Assembly: GCA_032718865.1 (NCBI GenBank)
Contig: JALUTQ010000040.1
Location: 248,001 to 312,000 of the forward strand
From: Tilletia caries
Lineage: Eukaryota > Basidiomycota > Exobasidiomycetes > Tilletiales > Tilletiaceae
Length of the DNA stretch: 64,000 nt
Direction: 5' to 3'
Position 1 is the stretch's first letter. Each line of letters begins with the position of its first letter. A model generated the notes under the pieces. The model searched no databases. It was not told where the DNA came from and saw only the letters and a program-made list of their open reading frames with translations. This document shows, one piece after another, positions 54,901 to 64,000 of this stretch. A program made the position numbers and the translations under genes.

Positions 54901-55700
54901 AGCTTGTGCTTGCACTGGGAAGATGGAAATTTGAAAGACGTCAACGAGCGAGAAAGACGGTCAAACAGCGCTCTCTGACAGGCTTCAGGCGCGATAAGTA
55001 CAGACTTGCAGAGCCTCATCTCATCTCCAGGGGTTGCTCTCGCAACGACGTTGCGTAAAGTAAAAAATGAGGTATTCTTCGTTTCAGCGTTCCTGGCCGG
55101 GTGGGACGCAACGACAGGCGTGCGTAAAGTGTCTAATGGAGGACATCGGTTGGAGCAAAGCGTGGACAATGCGACGTCTGGTCTGGAAAGGAAAGAAGTC
55201 TATGATCGATGCATCTGTGAATATCAACCCCCCCCCCCCCCTCTTTTCCGCTTCCTGTCTGCTTGCTCATCTCAAGTGGTTCTTTCCTACCTTCGCAGCA
55301 ACTCATTGTCCAAGTGAAAGTACAGCCAAATGCACCATCGACTCTCAAGGACGAAATCTGGTACCAGAACGACAAGAGACGAACTTACCACGCCCGCGGT
55401 TCTTCACAAGACGAAGCGGAACGGAAGGGAACACTATGTTCTCAACCATTTTCTGCTGCAGTACTCACCTCCCGCTTTTGCCGCATCATTTCCTGGTAAC
55501 GAGCACCGTTCATTCAGCATCGGTGAGGTGTTGAATGGTATGGGGAAGGAGATGAGGCGGGCTACGCAAGCACACGCAGCGAAAAAGAAGAATCAAAAGA
55601 GTCTGAGGACGAATCTGACGATTCTCATGAGGACGACGAGGACGAGGGTGATGGAGATGAGGGGGACTCGATGTATCTTGACATCGAGTCGTGACTGTGG
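51990..55700 (+). pseudogene. third copy of the large transposase-like gene, degraded
   Basis: Pieces in the order of copies 1 and 2 on the plus strand: VRPFLYLVLTDNVMASVLCS with PCRICLYG (52170-52275), donor at 52329, then after a MITE, DLYVFDVHKQSPVETLHTLW-LGPVKYL (53330-53405), KYLLDHTQSLNGKEYKLLVQ, then FNTERFEAFNTP and SNRQSPSKDILSRL (53920-54020), then a later beta-rich part (TSILANDLIAAEFHHCKDVG, 54330 onward), and a C-terminal piece with a REHYVLNHF pattern (~55420). Codon phase does not match across 52328/53331, and the exon between CRIC and LHTLWLG present in copies 1 and 2 is missing. The N-terminal finger part is also absent. Non-functional remnant. Confidence 0.7.
52426..53139. 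mobile_element. CAGGG-family hAT-type MITE (ACTATAGTCG words), perfect TSD
   Basis: 714 bp, ends CAGGGTTCGGC and GCCGAGCTCTG (9 of 11 inverted match), flanked by the exact 8-bp duplication CGCTATAG (52418-52425, 53140-53147). The body consists of CTATAG/ACTATAGTCG words, about 18 CTATAG by eye. It lies in an intronic gap of the third transposase-like copy. A near-identical inverted copy is at 63261-63929; fragments at 7790-7847 and 8987-9157. Confidence 0.93.
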
Positions 55701-56510
55701 GCGTCAGGCGCCGGACCCATGGAGCGCGAACGTTTTCTCATGGCGACGCAGCAAGGCATAATCTTCCTGAATTCACGGAACACGGACAGCGGAGGCCACG
55801 AGTGCCGGGTAGCTGAGAGAGAAAGGACCAACAGCCGACAACGAGACATCGCCAACTTGTGTAGCTACCACCTCGACCACAGCAGTGCCCAATCATATCT
55901 GATCTGATGCTGTCATTTGGCGCTATAATTGAAAGCAATAAGAATTCAGACTTGATCTCCATCTCCGCCAAGGAAACGCACTGAGAAGGCTGGTCGAATA
56001 GTGTATTCGGATCATCGTAGGACAGCTGCATTGAACATGATCCGTGGATCATACTGTGCGAACACAGGTCCGAGCTAATCTAATCACCTAGTTGACACTA
56101 AGGACTGTGTTCGGTAAGGAACTGAAATGAGTCAAGTATGCAGTATCGGACTAATTACAAGAGGGGGGAATGAACATAGTGGCTTAAATAGCCGAGGCGG
56201 AGGAGGGAGAGAAGCCGCTATGGCGAGTGATGAGAAAAAGAAGGAAGAAAGTGGCACGTTGCGTAACGTTCGCGAGGCGCTGGAGTGGAAGCCACGTGTC
56301 AGAATCGGATTGGATCGGAACGGAACCAGCGGTCATAGAGAAAGAGAAATGGAAACTGTATCACTAATCACTGGCTACCTGCCAGCACACATACTCCAGT
56401 GTGTGTTTTAGGATGGTTGCACGGGTGTCATCCGCGGATGATACCCAGGTATTATCCGCGGATCAAACTCTTCCAGATGATCCGCAAATGTTCCTAGTTG
56501 AGAGCACCGT
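55701..56510. other. no gene seen
   Basis: No recognisable gene. An imperfect tandem ATCCGCGGATGATAC / TATCCGCGGATCAAAC pair lies at ~56429-56465; the 8 bases 56503-56510 are the target duplication of the next MITE. Confidence 0.35.
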
Positions 56511-57234
56511 TAAGGATGAGCACGGAGTAAGTCCCGGAGCGGCTTTGCAGGAGCGCCCCGGTTATCCGGGGCCGCACTCCGGGGGAGCCGGGAGTACGGA
56601 GTGAGAATCGGGAGTTTACCTCACCGTTGCCGGAGTACGGAGCTGACTTTTGAGTGTTGTAGGAAATTCCCCGGAGTACGGAGATGACCTCTGGGCGTTG
56701 CAAAAATTCCCCGGAGTACGGAGTAAATACCTGCGAAATGTGACGGAGTACGGAGTTACCCCCGGAGTTCGGGGCGCTTCGGGACCTCCACATTTTTCTC
56801 ATAAGAAAAATATTCCATAAACATGAGTATTTTGAGGGTATTTTGGGGTCAATTCTCAAAAGTCATTTTAGAAATCTCATCTCGCAGTCTGAATCTGACC
56901 GAAACAACTCTACAAGCGCCCTCAGCCTGTTCTCCTAACCACAGCTGCTACAAGCTTGATCATGAGCATACACATTTTTGAAATCGTACCATATTTCGAG
57001 ATTTGTGAGATTATCTCCCGGAGTACGGAGTAGATTTTCTGAAACACATCATAATCTGACGGAGCACGGAGTAAGTTTTCTCTGGTGCTCCTTATCGTGA
57101 CGGAGTACGGAGTAAGATGCTGGTGTAACTCTGAAAAGAGACGGAGCACGGAGCACCACAGAAAGTCAGCGGAGCGCACCGGAGTATGGGCCCCGGAGTA
57201 CGGAGCACTCCGGGGCGCTCCGAGCTCATCCTTA
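56511..57234. mobile_element. TAAGG-family MITE, subfamily 2, perfect TSD
   Basis: 724 bp, inverted repeats TAAGGATGAGC / GCTCATCCTTA, exact duplication AGCACCGT (56503-56510, 57235-57242). Both ends are dense in CGGAGTACGGAGTA words; an AT-rich centre (56790-57010) has none. Same end motif and TSD length as 19157-19851. Confidence 0.93.
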
Positions 57235-58414
57235 AGCACCGTCAGGTATAAACCTGGACGCTATCGCGTTCTGTCTTAGAACAGTACGCTACGAAAATAT
57301 AACAGTACGCTACAAAAATCATCCCGACAGGTTGGGGGTGTAAGTAGCCGCCGAGCTTGCCCTTATGAATCTCGCTCAATTCTGGCTCAATCTCGCCCAA
57401 ACCTTGACATCCATGATCGAAAACACTGTGGCTATCATTTCCATATATTGAATTAAAAATGACATAGGTTCCCCTATAATCGGGCATCATGGTCGTGGTC
57501 GGGCGGAGGAAGTGATCAGAGTTGTCCGAGGCTACTAAGTAAGGTAGATTGCATCTCTTAGACATGACTGATATTACAGAATAAAAGGCGGATGGTCCTG
57601 AGTGCTACGCGGAACCTCAGGGTAGCGTTGCTCCCCTTCGTCCGCTCCGTCATGAAGTGGATTTGGAAGACAATAGCACTGTTTACCCTGAGTTTGGTCA
57701 TGGACAGATCACAGGCGACAAGAAGGAGTGGAGGTAAAGAAGTCTGTTTGATTGCGCACTGACACTAGACACGAGTGACCATTCAGAAAGGGAAAGATCG
57801 AGCGCAACGTGAGGAAAAAAGAAGAATGTGAGAGTAAACAGGAAGAAGGCTAGAAGCTGATGTTAAACAGTGTGATGAAGATGGGACGCAGAGCATTGAA
57901 AGAAGCAGAGAGAGATTTGACCCGCCTGGAGATATCAAACGAGGGACAGAAGGGTGTGGTAAGAAGCAATAAGAGAGATGATGAGAAGAAAAGGAGAGGG
58001 AAAGACAGAAACCTTGGGTAGAACACAGCGAGGGAAAGGACTGGAACAGGCGGCGTCTCGCACTTCGTGAAGGGACGAGGTGCTTCAAGAGTTGACAATG
58101 CTGGCACATGTGGTGCTACGGGATCGTTGCGCAATGAACCCCCCCTCTCCAACAGCCTATTACCAACATTTTTGCCACAAATGCGTCAATTCGCCACCGA
58201 TCAGGATGAGATTTGGAGGGGTGTGCGTATCGTAAATTTGTGAAACCCTTAACCCTAGAACCCCATAATTGAAATTTTGGGGAACAGACTACCCCCTATA
58301 CTATCAGCAGTTGATACAGAAATCATTCCGTTTGTTACAATACCAAAGCTCGTTTTCGAAACCCACGATAAAGGGCATTCTGCAATCTGCTGCGCTGAGC
58401 TGGTGCACTGGATG
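57235..58414. other. no gene seen
   Basis: Contains tandem ACAGTACGCTACGAAAATAT / ACAGTACGCTACAAAAATCA (~57281-57322), a degenerate copy of the GGGTAGC hairpin motif (~57621) and a purine-rich stretch (57830-58000). No coding or RNA gene recognised. Confidence 0.35.
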
Positions 58415-58541
58415 CAGTGGTGCAACATACTATCGATAGTATCCTACGATAGACGATAGGATACTATATAGTATATACTATTTACGCAATATACTATAGT
58501 ATGCCCCGAATTTCCGCCATTTTTTCGATAGTCATACTATA

Positions 58542-59169
58542 TAAGGTTGTCCCCGGAGTAACGCGGAGAGCTCCGCCTCCGCACTTCCAAATTCCGCCGG
58601 AATTTTGACTTTTTGAGGCGAGCTCCGCCTCCGCAGACTAAGACAGAGCTGAAAAAACCCAGCTCCGCGTTCCGACGGAACTATACAAAAGTTGAAATCC
58701 CAGTTCCGCGCTCCGGGTTTTTCCTGTGCATTTTCATAATGCTCCTCCGTGCTCCGTGTGTGCGGAGCTCGGAATTCCGCGGAATTCCGTCGGAGCGCAG
58801 TGGTAGTATAAGTTGCTCTCAGAATGACTCTAATACAATTAGAGCTATACATTTACCATCCGACATTGTTGCGGTATTGACTCCAGTCTTATTTTGAAGT
58901 TCTCAACGGATGACGATGCCTGTTTTGTCTCCTGCGCGTGTCTCGACGATGCCTATTTTCTCGGAATTCCGCACATTTCCGCGGAAATTCCGCCGGAATT
59001 GTCACACAATTTTGACGACTCCGCGCTCCGCACTTTTGGCTAGTGGGCCCAGGATTGGGCTCCGCGCTCCGCGTAAATTCCGGCGGAGTCCTCCAGGCGG
59101 ACTCCGTGCTTTTTAAAGATCGAAAATTTCTCAAAAGTGAGCTCCGCGTCAACTCCGGGGACAACCTTT
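58542..59169. mobile_element. TAAGG-family MITE, subfamily 3, perfect TSD
   Basis: 628 bp, ends TAAGGTTGTCCCCGGAGT and ACTCCGGGGACAACCTTT (last base changed), exact 8-bp duplication ATACTATA (58534-58541, 59170-59177). Body rich in GCTCCGC/GGAATTCCG words. Inserted in the CAGTG-family MITE. Confidence 0.9.
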
Positions 59170-60608
59170 ATACTATATGCTATTTGGTTTTGGCGGTGGT
59201 AATGTAGTCATACTATAGTACGTTTTTCCGCGTCCTGAAGCCAATTCTAATATTATCATACTATATGAGCTTACAAGTGTACTATAGGATATGATAGTAT
59301 AGGATATGATAGTACACTTGATATACAGTGACTTCCAAAACTGTCCATTCAAAATCTCATTTACCTGTTTCCCCGTCCAACCCCCCTCTCTCACTAATGA
59401 ACGATTTCCAAAACCGCATGATCACGCATAGGAGGGTCTCAGAAGTTATCTGGCTGACGCAATATGCAGAGTAATGAGATTGAGTGGTGGTAGAGGCTTG
59501 GAAGCATTTGGACAGTTATGGCGCAAAAGCAGCAATTCTGCTTCAGTATCGTGTGGGACCACCTCTGGCCCTAATAACCGCTCGAATCCTGTCCGGCATA
59601 GAAGCATACAGCTTCTCGATGTAGTCCTGAGGGATCAGCGCCCACTGCTCGAGGATACGATCGCGCAACTGGTCCAGATTTGCCGCGGGAGTACGATATC
59701 CCTTCGACTGCTCCTTGAGACGACGCCAGAGGTGCTCGATTGGATTAAGGTCCGGACTCTGAGCGGGCCAGTCGAGTACTGAGATTCCGAGATGAGCGAT
59801 CCACGCCTTTGTGTGCCGGGATTTGTGCTTTGGGTCGTTGTCGTGCTGGAAAATGTATTGCTGCTGAGGAATGGCTTGAGGGAGGAGGTGGAGAGCATCA
59901 AGGGTTGGCAAAAGGCGGTCCTGGAGGATGTCGGTGTACTTCTTGGAGTCCATGATGCCTTGTATGAAGGCCATACCTCCCACAGAGGAGGAGGTAATGC
60001 ACCCCCACACCATGACTCCCCCTCCTCCAAACTTGTAGGTCGGCGTGACTTCCCGTTCGGTCAACGGTGACCCCTTCACGGCCCAGACCCATTTTCGACC
60101 GTCCGAACCAAAGCGATTGATCTTGGTCTCGTCCGAGAATACGACCTTGTTCCAGTCGCTTGCCGTCCAGTTCTGATGTGCACGTGCCCACTCGAGACGG
60201 GCGCGCTTGTGCGCTTTGGTGAGCGCGGGCTTCTTCTTCATGACTCGGGCCCTCAAGCCAGAAGCTTTGAGAGCCCTCCGGACTGTCGTGACCGAGCATC
60301 GAGCGTTTCCGTTGCGAAGTAACTCGCGGTGGACGGAGGCAGCCGTTTGATGGCGACCGGTGAGGATGGAGCGCACGATCTGACGTCGATCGTGCCCGGT
60401 GAGCTTGCGAGGGCGGCCGGGGCGTGCCTGGACACTCAGGTTGTTGAGTCGTAAGCGCAGGTTGCCGACCCAAGACTTGCTGACGCCTCGATCTGCGGAG
60501 ATTTGGCGCACGGAGAGACCTGCCTCAAGGTCGGACTTGACGCGTTGCGTGCGAGGGGAATTGGAAATGAAGAGAGGAGCTGAAAGAGGCTGTGTGGGCT
60601 CTAGAGAC

Positions 60609-62950
60609 GAGGTATACCACAGAATGACACACTTGACCTCCGAATACCACATAATGACACAGGGAAATCTTAAACCACAGAATGACACAGTGACTTTATC
60701 GGCCGAGAATATGATAGCTTCTTTTTTGCACTTTGTTTCAGCCAGTATGCTTGCCTGCATCAGGCACCACACCACTCTCCAGTCTCCCAGTCTCGCCTCA
60801 AGCCTCAAGCCTCAAGCCTCAAGCCTTCGCACCCTCAGCACGATGCCGGCAGAGCGGACTCGTCGTGCGCGCCTAGCCAAAGGCAGCAAATACAAAGATC
60901 TTCAGGAGTTCAAGGATGCCGTTCGTGACTACGCCCTGGAGGAAGCCTTCGAGCTGAAGGTCCAGAAAAGCAATTCGAAGTGGGCCATTCTCGTTTGCAA
61001 GAACAAGGAATGTCCTTTCCGCGCACGCGCACATGTGTGCAAAGACAATCCAGGCACTGTGGAGGTGTCCGTCTTTGTTCCTGGGCATGTCTGTGCGGGA
61101 TTAGCTGCGTCAGAGAGAGACAGCACTAACAAACACAGTTATTTGGTCGATCTGGTGAGTAAGAGTCCGCTGGTGCCTCGACACATTCTGACGATGCTTA
61201 CGCTGGGCTACCTTCTCTCTTTACATGTGGCTTATTGCTCAGATCAATAGCTGCATGGTAGTGGATCAGTCTACAACGGATGCCCAGATTGTTACGCAGC
61301 TCAAGCATCAGTTCGGCAAGGACGTTCCTCAGCAGTCTGCCAGTAAGGCGCGGCTTGCAATTTTAGGCTCGAATGCCGACTCACAGCGGGCGGAATTTCA
61401 ACAAATCGAGGATTGGCTGGCGAAAGTCAAACAGATGGATCCCGACGCACACACTGCGCATCTCCCAGTCGAAGGGAAGTTCTCCCGCGCGTTTGTCTGT
61501 TCTGGCGCTGCGCGAGCGGCCTGGAGTCAGTGCAAGCCGTTTGTCGCTGTGGACGGCACCTGGACAAAAAATCGGTACGGCATGATTCTGCTTCTTGCCG
61601 CGGCGATGGATGCAAATAGCAGCCTCATCATTCTCGCTTGGGCTTTAGTGTCAACCGAATCTCAAGTCACTTGGGAGTGGTTTCTCCGGATGCTCGTCTT
61701 CGCCTGTCCTTCGATTGGGGACGCTAAAACGACTATTATTTCGGATCGACAAAAAGGACTACTCAACGCAATCAACGAGGTCCTTCCCGACGCCACCGAG
61801 GGCTACTGTTGTTGGCATTTGGCCGAAAATGTCAAGACCCACTTTGGCGTGCAGATTCGAAAGCAATTCTGGGGCTTGGTCTATGCGGAGACCAAAAAGA
61901 AATTCGACGGTCTATTTGCGGCTCTCAAGCTCGCCAACAAAGCCGCGGCGCATTATCTCAGCAACGCTCAGCTGCCTCACGAACATTGGGCCTCGTATGC
62001 CTTCCCTGGCCGCCGGTTCGACCATGTGACTTCGAATTTGAGCGAAATTTCCAATTCCGCTCTACGAGTCCAGCGAGAGCTCCCACCTCTCCAGCTCATG
62101 GCCGGAATCTACAACTATCAGATGCGGGTCTTTTACGAGAGGAAGCAGGAAGCGGCCATTTGGATGCAGATCCTAGCGCCCCATCCCCACGAGCTCTTCG
62201 TCGCGGCACTTCAGCGTGCTCGGAAGATGACGTGCATCCCCGCCGACAATCTTAGCGGGCTGGTGATCGGTGAAACAGGCGATCAATACGAGGTCGATCT
62301 GGCTGCGGACCCGAAAACCCAACTCAGTTTCTGCCCCTGTGGGGTTCCGAGTCTTATGCTGCTCCCTTGCGCTCACCTCTGCGCACTTGCCTTGACTCTG
62401 AAGGTGGCCCCCGTACTCTATGCTTACGGGTACTGGACGAGAGCCACATGGCGCGCTACGTACTCTAAAGCTTACGTGGCAGTGAGCACCGACGGGCTGA
62501 CGTCCAACAACGTGGAGGTACCCAGCGCCAAGACGAAGAAAGGACGCCCACAAAAGGCTCGTAAGGAAGCAGGTCAGGGTCCCAGTTCGACTCCCTCCTC
62601 CAGCAAAAACACTTCGCCCTCTGTCTCCTTCTGTAGCTCGTGTGGCGAACCAGACCACACTGCTAGGCACTGCAAGGCCTACTATGAAGCCGCCTTGCAT
62701 TAGTTGTCATCTTCCAATTTCCAATTTCCATTCTCTCCCAAAAATCAATGCACATGCTGCCCTCGTCTTGAATATCTCCTTTTCAGGCCGACCAGTAGTA
62801 GTAGTGAGAGTGAGTGATGTACTGTGTCATGTGTTGATTCTGTCTATGATTCTCGGCCGATAAAGTCACTGTGTCATTCTGTGGTTTAAAATTTCCCTGT
62901 GTCATTATGTGGTATTCGGAGGTCAAGTGTGTCATTCTGTGGTATACCTC
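60609..62950 (+). mobile_element. MULE with 102-bp inverted repeats and 10-bp TSD
   Basis: Terminal inverted repeats of 102 bp (60609-60710; 62849-62950), beginning GAGGTATACCACAGAATGAC, differ at one base. The exact 10-bp target duplication CTCTAGAGAC is at 60599-60608 and 62951-62960, within the 9-11 bp typical of Mutator-like elements. The repeats contain internal tandem units CCACAGAATGACAC / CCACATAATGACAC. A complete transposase gene lies between. Confidence 0.96.
60843..62703 (+). CDS. MULE transposase
   Basis: join(60843..61154, 61243..62703): ATG 60843, one 88-bp phase-0 intron (GTGAGT...GCTCAG), stop 62701-62703; 590 residues. N-terminal FAR1/WRKY-GCM1-like zinc region (AILVCKNKECPFRARAHVCK), then the MULE DDE core: FVAVDGTWTKNRYG (Asp), TIISDRQKGLLNAI (Asp), GYCCWHLAENVKTHFG (CxxH), NLSEISNSALR (Glu). 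A SWIM-type CxC..CxH motif follows (FCPCGVPSLMLLPCAHLCAL), then a Lys-rich linker and a terminal CCHC knuckle (CSSCGEPDHTARHC). The reading is intact, so with perfect ends and a fresh TSD this is the most probably active element in the window. Start is the first ATG after the left inverted repeat that keeps the zinc region. Confidence 0.93.
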
Positions 62951-63260
62951 CTCTAGAGACATCAAAGAAGAGCGTTCAGCGGACGGATGGGTGAAAGAAG
63001 TGAGCAAAGGTAGGGAACTCAAGCACGAAGAAGCTGTGCAAAGAAAGCGTCAGTACTGTCCATTTATGTTGTGGCACTTCTTTAGTGGATGTCTGCAAGT
63101 AGCGGTGAGCGGATTGTTGTAGAAGATTCTGGAAGGTGCTCTGAGCTCATCTCGGATGGTTTTGTCAACTTCTGTGGGTTTCAACGAAGTGTGGCATGCC
63201 TTTCTCAATTTTGGAGCAACTACTGGACAGTTTTGGAAGTCACTGTATACTATCGGCAAC

Positions 63261-63929
63261 TAGGGCTCGGCTGCCTCGGCACGACTATGAGATTTTACGA
63301 CTTTTACGACTATAGCCTCATACGACTATGACTATGACTATGCTCCAGAGAATGTAAGACAATAGTCGCCATAGTCGTTAAAAATCTGGTCTAAAAATGA
63401 TTTTGCGACTATAGTCGGACAATAGCTGGATGTCAAGGCTATAGTCGCAGCAAACAATTCGGCTGTAGTCCGACTATAGTATGTTATGGTCTGACTATAG
63501 CTTGGAGTTGCGACTATAGCCGCAGGCCCGACCGCCACCGCTATAGTCAGACTATGACATCTATTGCCCATGAAACACTATAGCCAGTCATAGTGCGACT
63601 ATTATTGTTGGATAGTCGAACCATAGCCTGACTATATCCGATTTTAGACAATTAAAAGCGACCTACACTATAATTATTTATAGTTTGAAATTGGACTGAT
63701 GGGAAAATTGTTGTCCCAAGTCCGACTATAGTGGCGCACAGGCGTTACAATTTTGGCTATAGTCACACTATAGTGCAAAATTTGGCTGCGCAAAATCCAG
63801 CGACTATAGTCGACTAAGGCACTATAGTCAGACTTACGACTATGACTATTTTGGATTTTCGACAAACGCTTACGACTACGACTATGGCTATGCCAAAAAA
63901 CGTGCGACTATAGTCGGAGCCGAGCCCTG
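63261..63929 (-). mobile_element. CAGGG-family MITE, inverted copy of 52426-53139
   Basis: 669 bp, ends TAGGGCTCGGC (first base changed from C) and GCCGAGCCCTG; 8-bp duplication TCGGCAAC / TTGGCAAC with one mismatch (63253-63260, 63930-63937). Sequence matches the complement of 52426-53139 closely through almost its whole length. Inserted in the CAGTG-family MITE. Confidence 0.92.
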
Positions 63930-64000
63930 TTGGCAACAGGATGAAAGTTATATATTATGTATGTACTATAGTATGGATGTAATATAGTATAGTAGCTCAA

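Larger units (their letters stand above)
59543..62962 (-). pseudogene. Tc1-like transposase of element B, split from its start codon by a MULE
   Basis: Main part 59543-60608 reads SLEPTQPLSAPLFISNSPRT, a helix-turn-helix with VSKSWVGNLRLRLN, GRPRKL, then catalytic VVFSDETKINRFG, FQHDNDPKHKS and SPDLNPIEHLWRRLKEQSKG, to stop 59543. The predicted start ATG lies at 62962-62960, on the far side of the MULE; the duplicated target CTCTAGAGAC covers the G of ATG and codons 2-4. Everything downstream is intact, so a single excision would restore the gene. An open frame extends into the MULE end on this strand but is chance. Confidence 0.9.
59326..63245 (-). mobile_element. Tc1-like element B carrying a MULE
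   Basis: Inverted repeats CAGTGACTTCCAAAACTGTC (59326) and its complement (ending 63245), 22 bp perfect, flanked by TA (59324-59325, 63246-63247). Without the 2342-bp MULE and one 10-bp duplication it is 1568 bp, the usual Tc1 size. Encodes one transposase on the minus strand. Confidence 0.93.
58415..64000. mobile_element. CAGTG-family MITE interrupted by three insertions, right end outside the window
   Basis: The left end CAGTGGTGCAACATACTATCG matches the complement of the right end of 43174-43845. MITE-type TATAGTAT sequence resumes between and after the inserts: 58415-58541, 59170-59325, 63246-63260, and 63938-64000. Inserts are a TAAGG MITE (58542-59169), a Tc1 element (59326-63245) and a CAGGG MITE (63261-63929). 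The right terminus is not reached in this window. Confidence 0.7.

Noticed and set aside
60609..60720. Tandem CCACAGAATGACAC units considered as a CRISPR-like or satellite array
   Set aside because: Only two or three units, within a MULE inverted repeat, in a eukaryotic sequence; they are subterminal repeats.

Overview
The window looks like a transposon graveyard from a basidiomycete-type fungal chromosome. Evidence for a fungus: GT-AG introns of about 55-135 bp, a Crypton-type tyrosine recombinase with a GCR1_C-like tail, fungal-style Tc1, hAT, MULE and PIF elements, and a large transposase-like family that I associate with basidiomycetes (recollection, not a search). No complete host housekeeping gene is visible; the only host-like piece is a broken GUF1/LepA-type GTPase fragment near 37.7-38.1 kb.

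Layout. 0-5 kb: a broken hAT transposase gene carrying a hAT-type MITE with a perfect 8-bp target duplication, then a frameshifted uncharacterised gene. 5-6.2 kb: a Tc1/IS630 transposase gene. 6.5-9.4 kb: a non-autonomous Tc1-like element with TA duplication and a pile of nested MITE fragments. 9.7-11.0 kb: a Tc1-like element. 11.2-32.8 kb: a Crypton gene split by a Ty3/gypsy element (LTRs 13758-14195 and 31660-32109, TSD GATTG), whose reverse transcriptase is split by an ~11-kb two-gene DNA transposon (about 18185-29206), which itself carries a MITE (19157-19851, TSD CTCCACAC). 33.4-39.5 kb: hypothetical or broken genes. 39.6-43 kb: a degraded second copy of the large transposase-like gene. 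43.2-49 kb: a MITE, a truncated Tc1 copy, and a PIF/Harbinger pair. 49-51.7 kb: another Tc1 element. 52-55.7 kb: a third degraded copy of the large transposase-like gene, with a MITE in it. 56.5-64 kb: MITEs, then one MITE broken by three insertions, one of them a Tc1 element whose start codon is separated from its gene by a MULE with 102-bp terminal repeats and a 10-bp TSD.

Working together. The ~11-kb element has two divergent, apparently intact multi-exon genes (1316 and 389 codons after splicing) sharing a 176-bp intergenic region, and is the best candidate for a live two-component system. The gypsy element has an unusual design: the RNase H domain appears split, with the first Asp segment after RT and the Glu/Asp/Asp segment after integrase, and Pol is reached through a frame change plus an apparent intron. 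Several MITE families share one design: short hAT-like ends, 8-bp TSDs and bodies almost saturated with one short word in both orientations.

Limits: everything comes from reading the sequence by eye. Family assignments rest on remembered motifs, splice sites on frame continuity and consensus.
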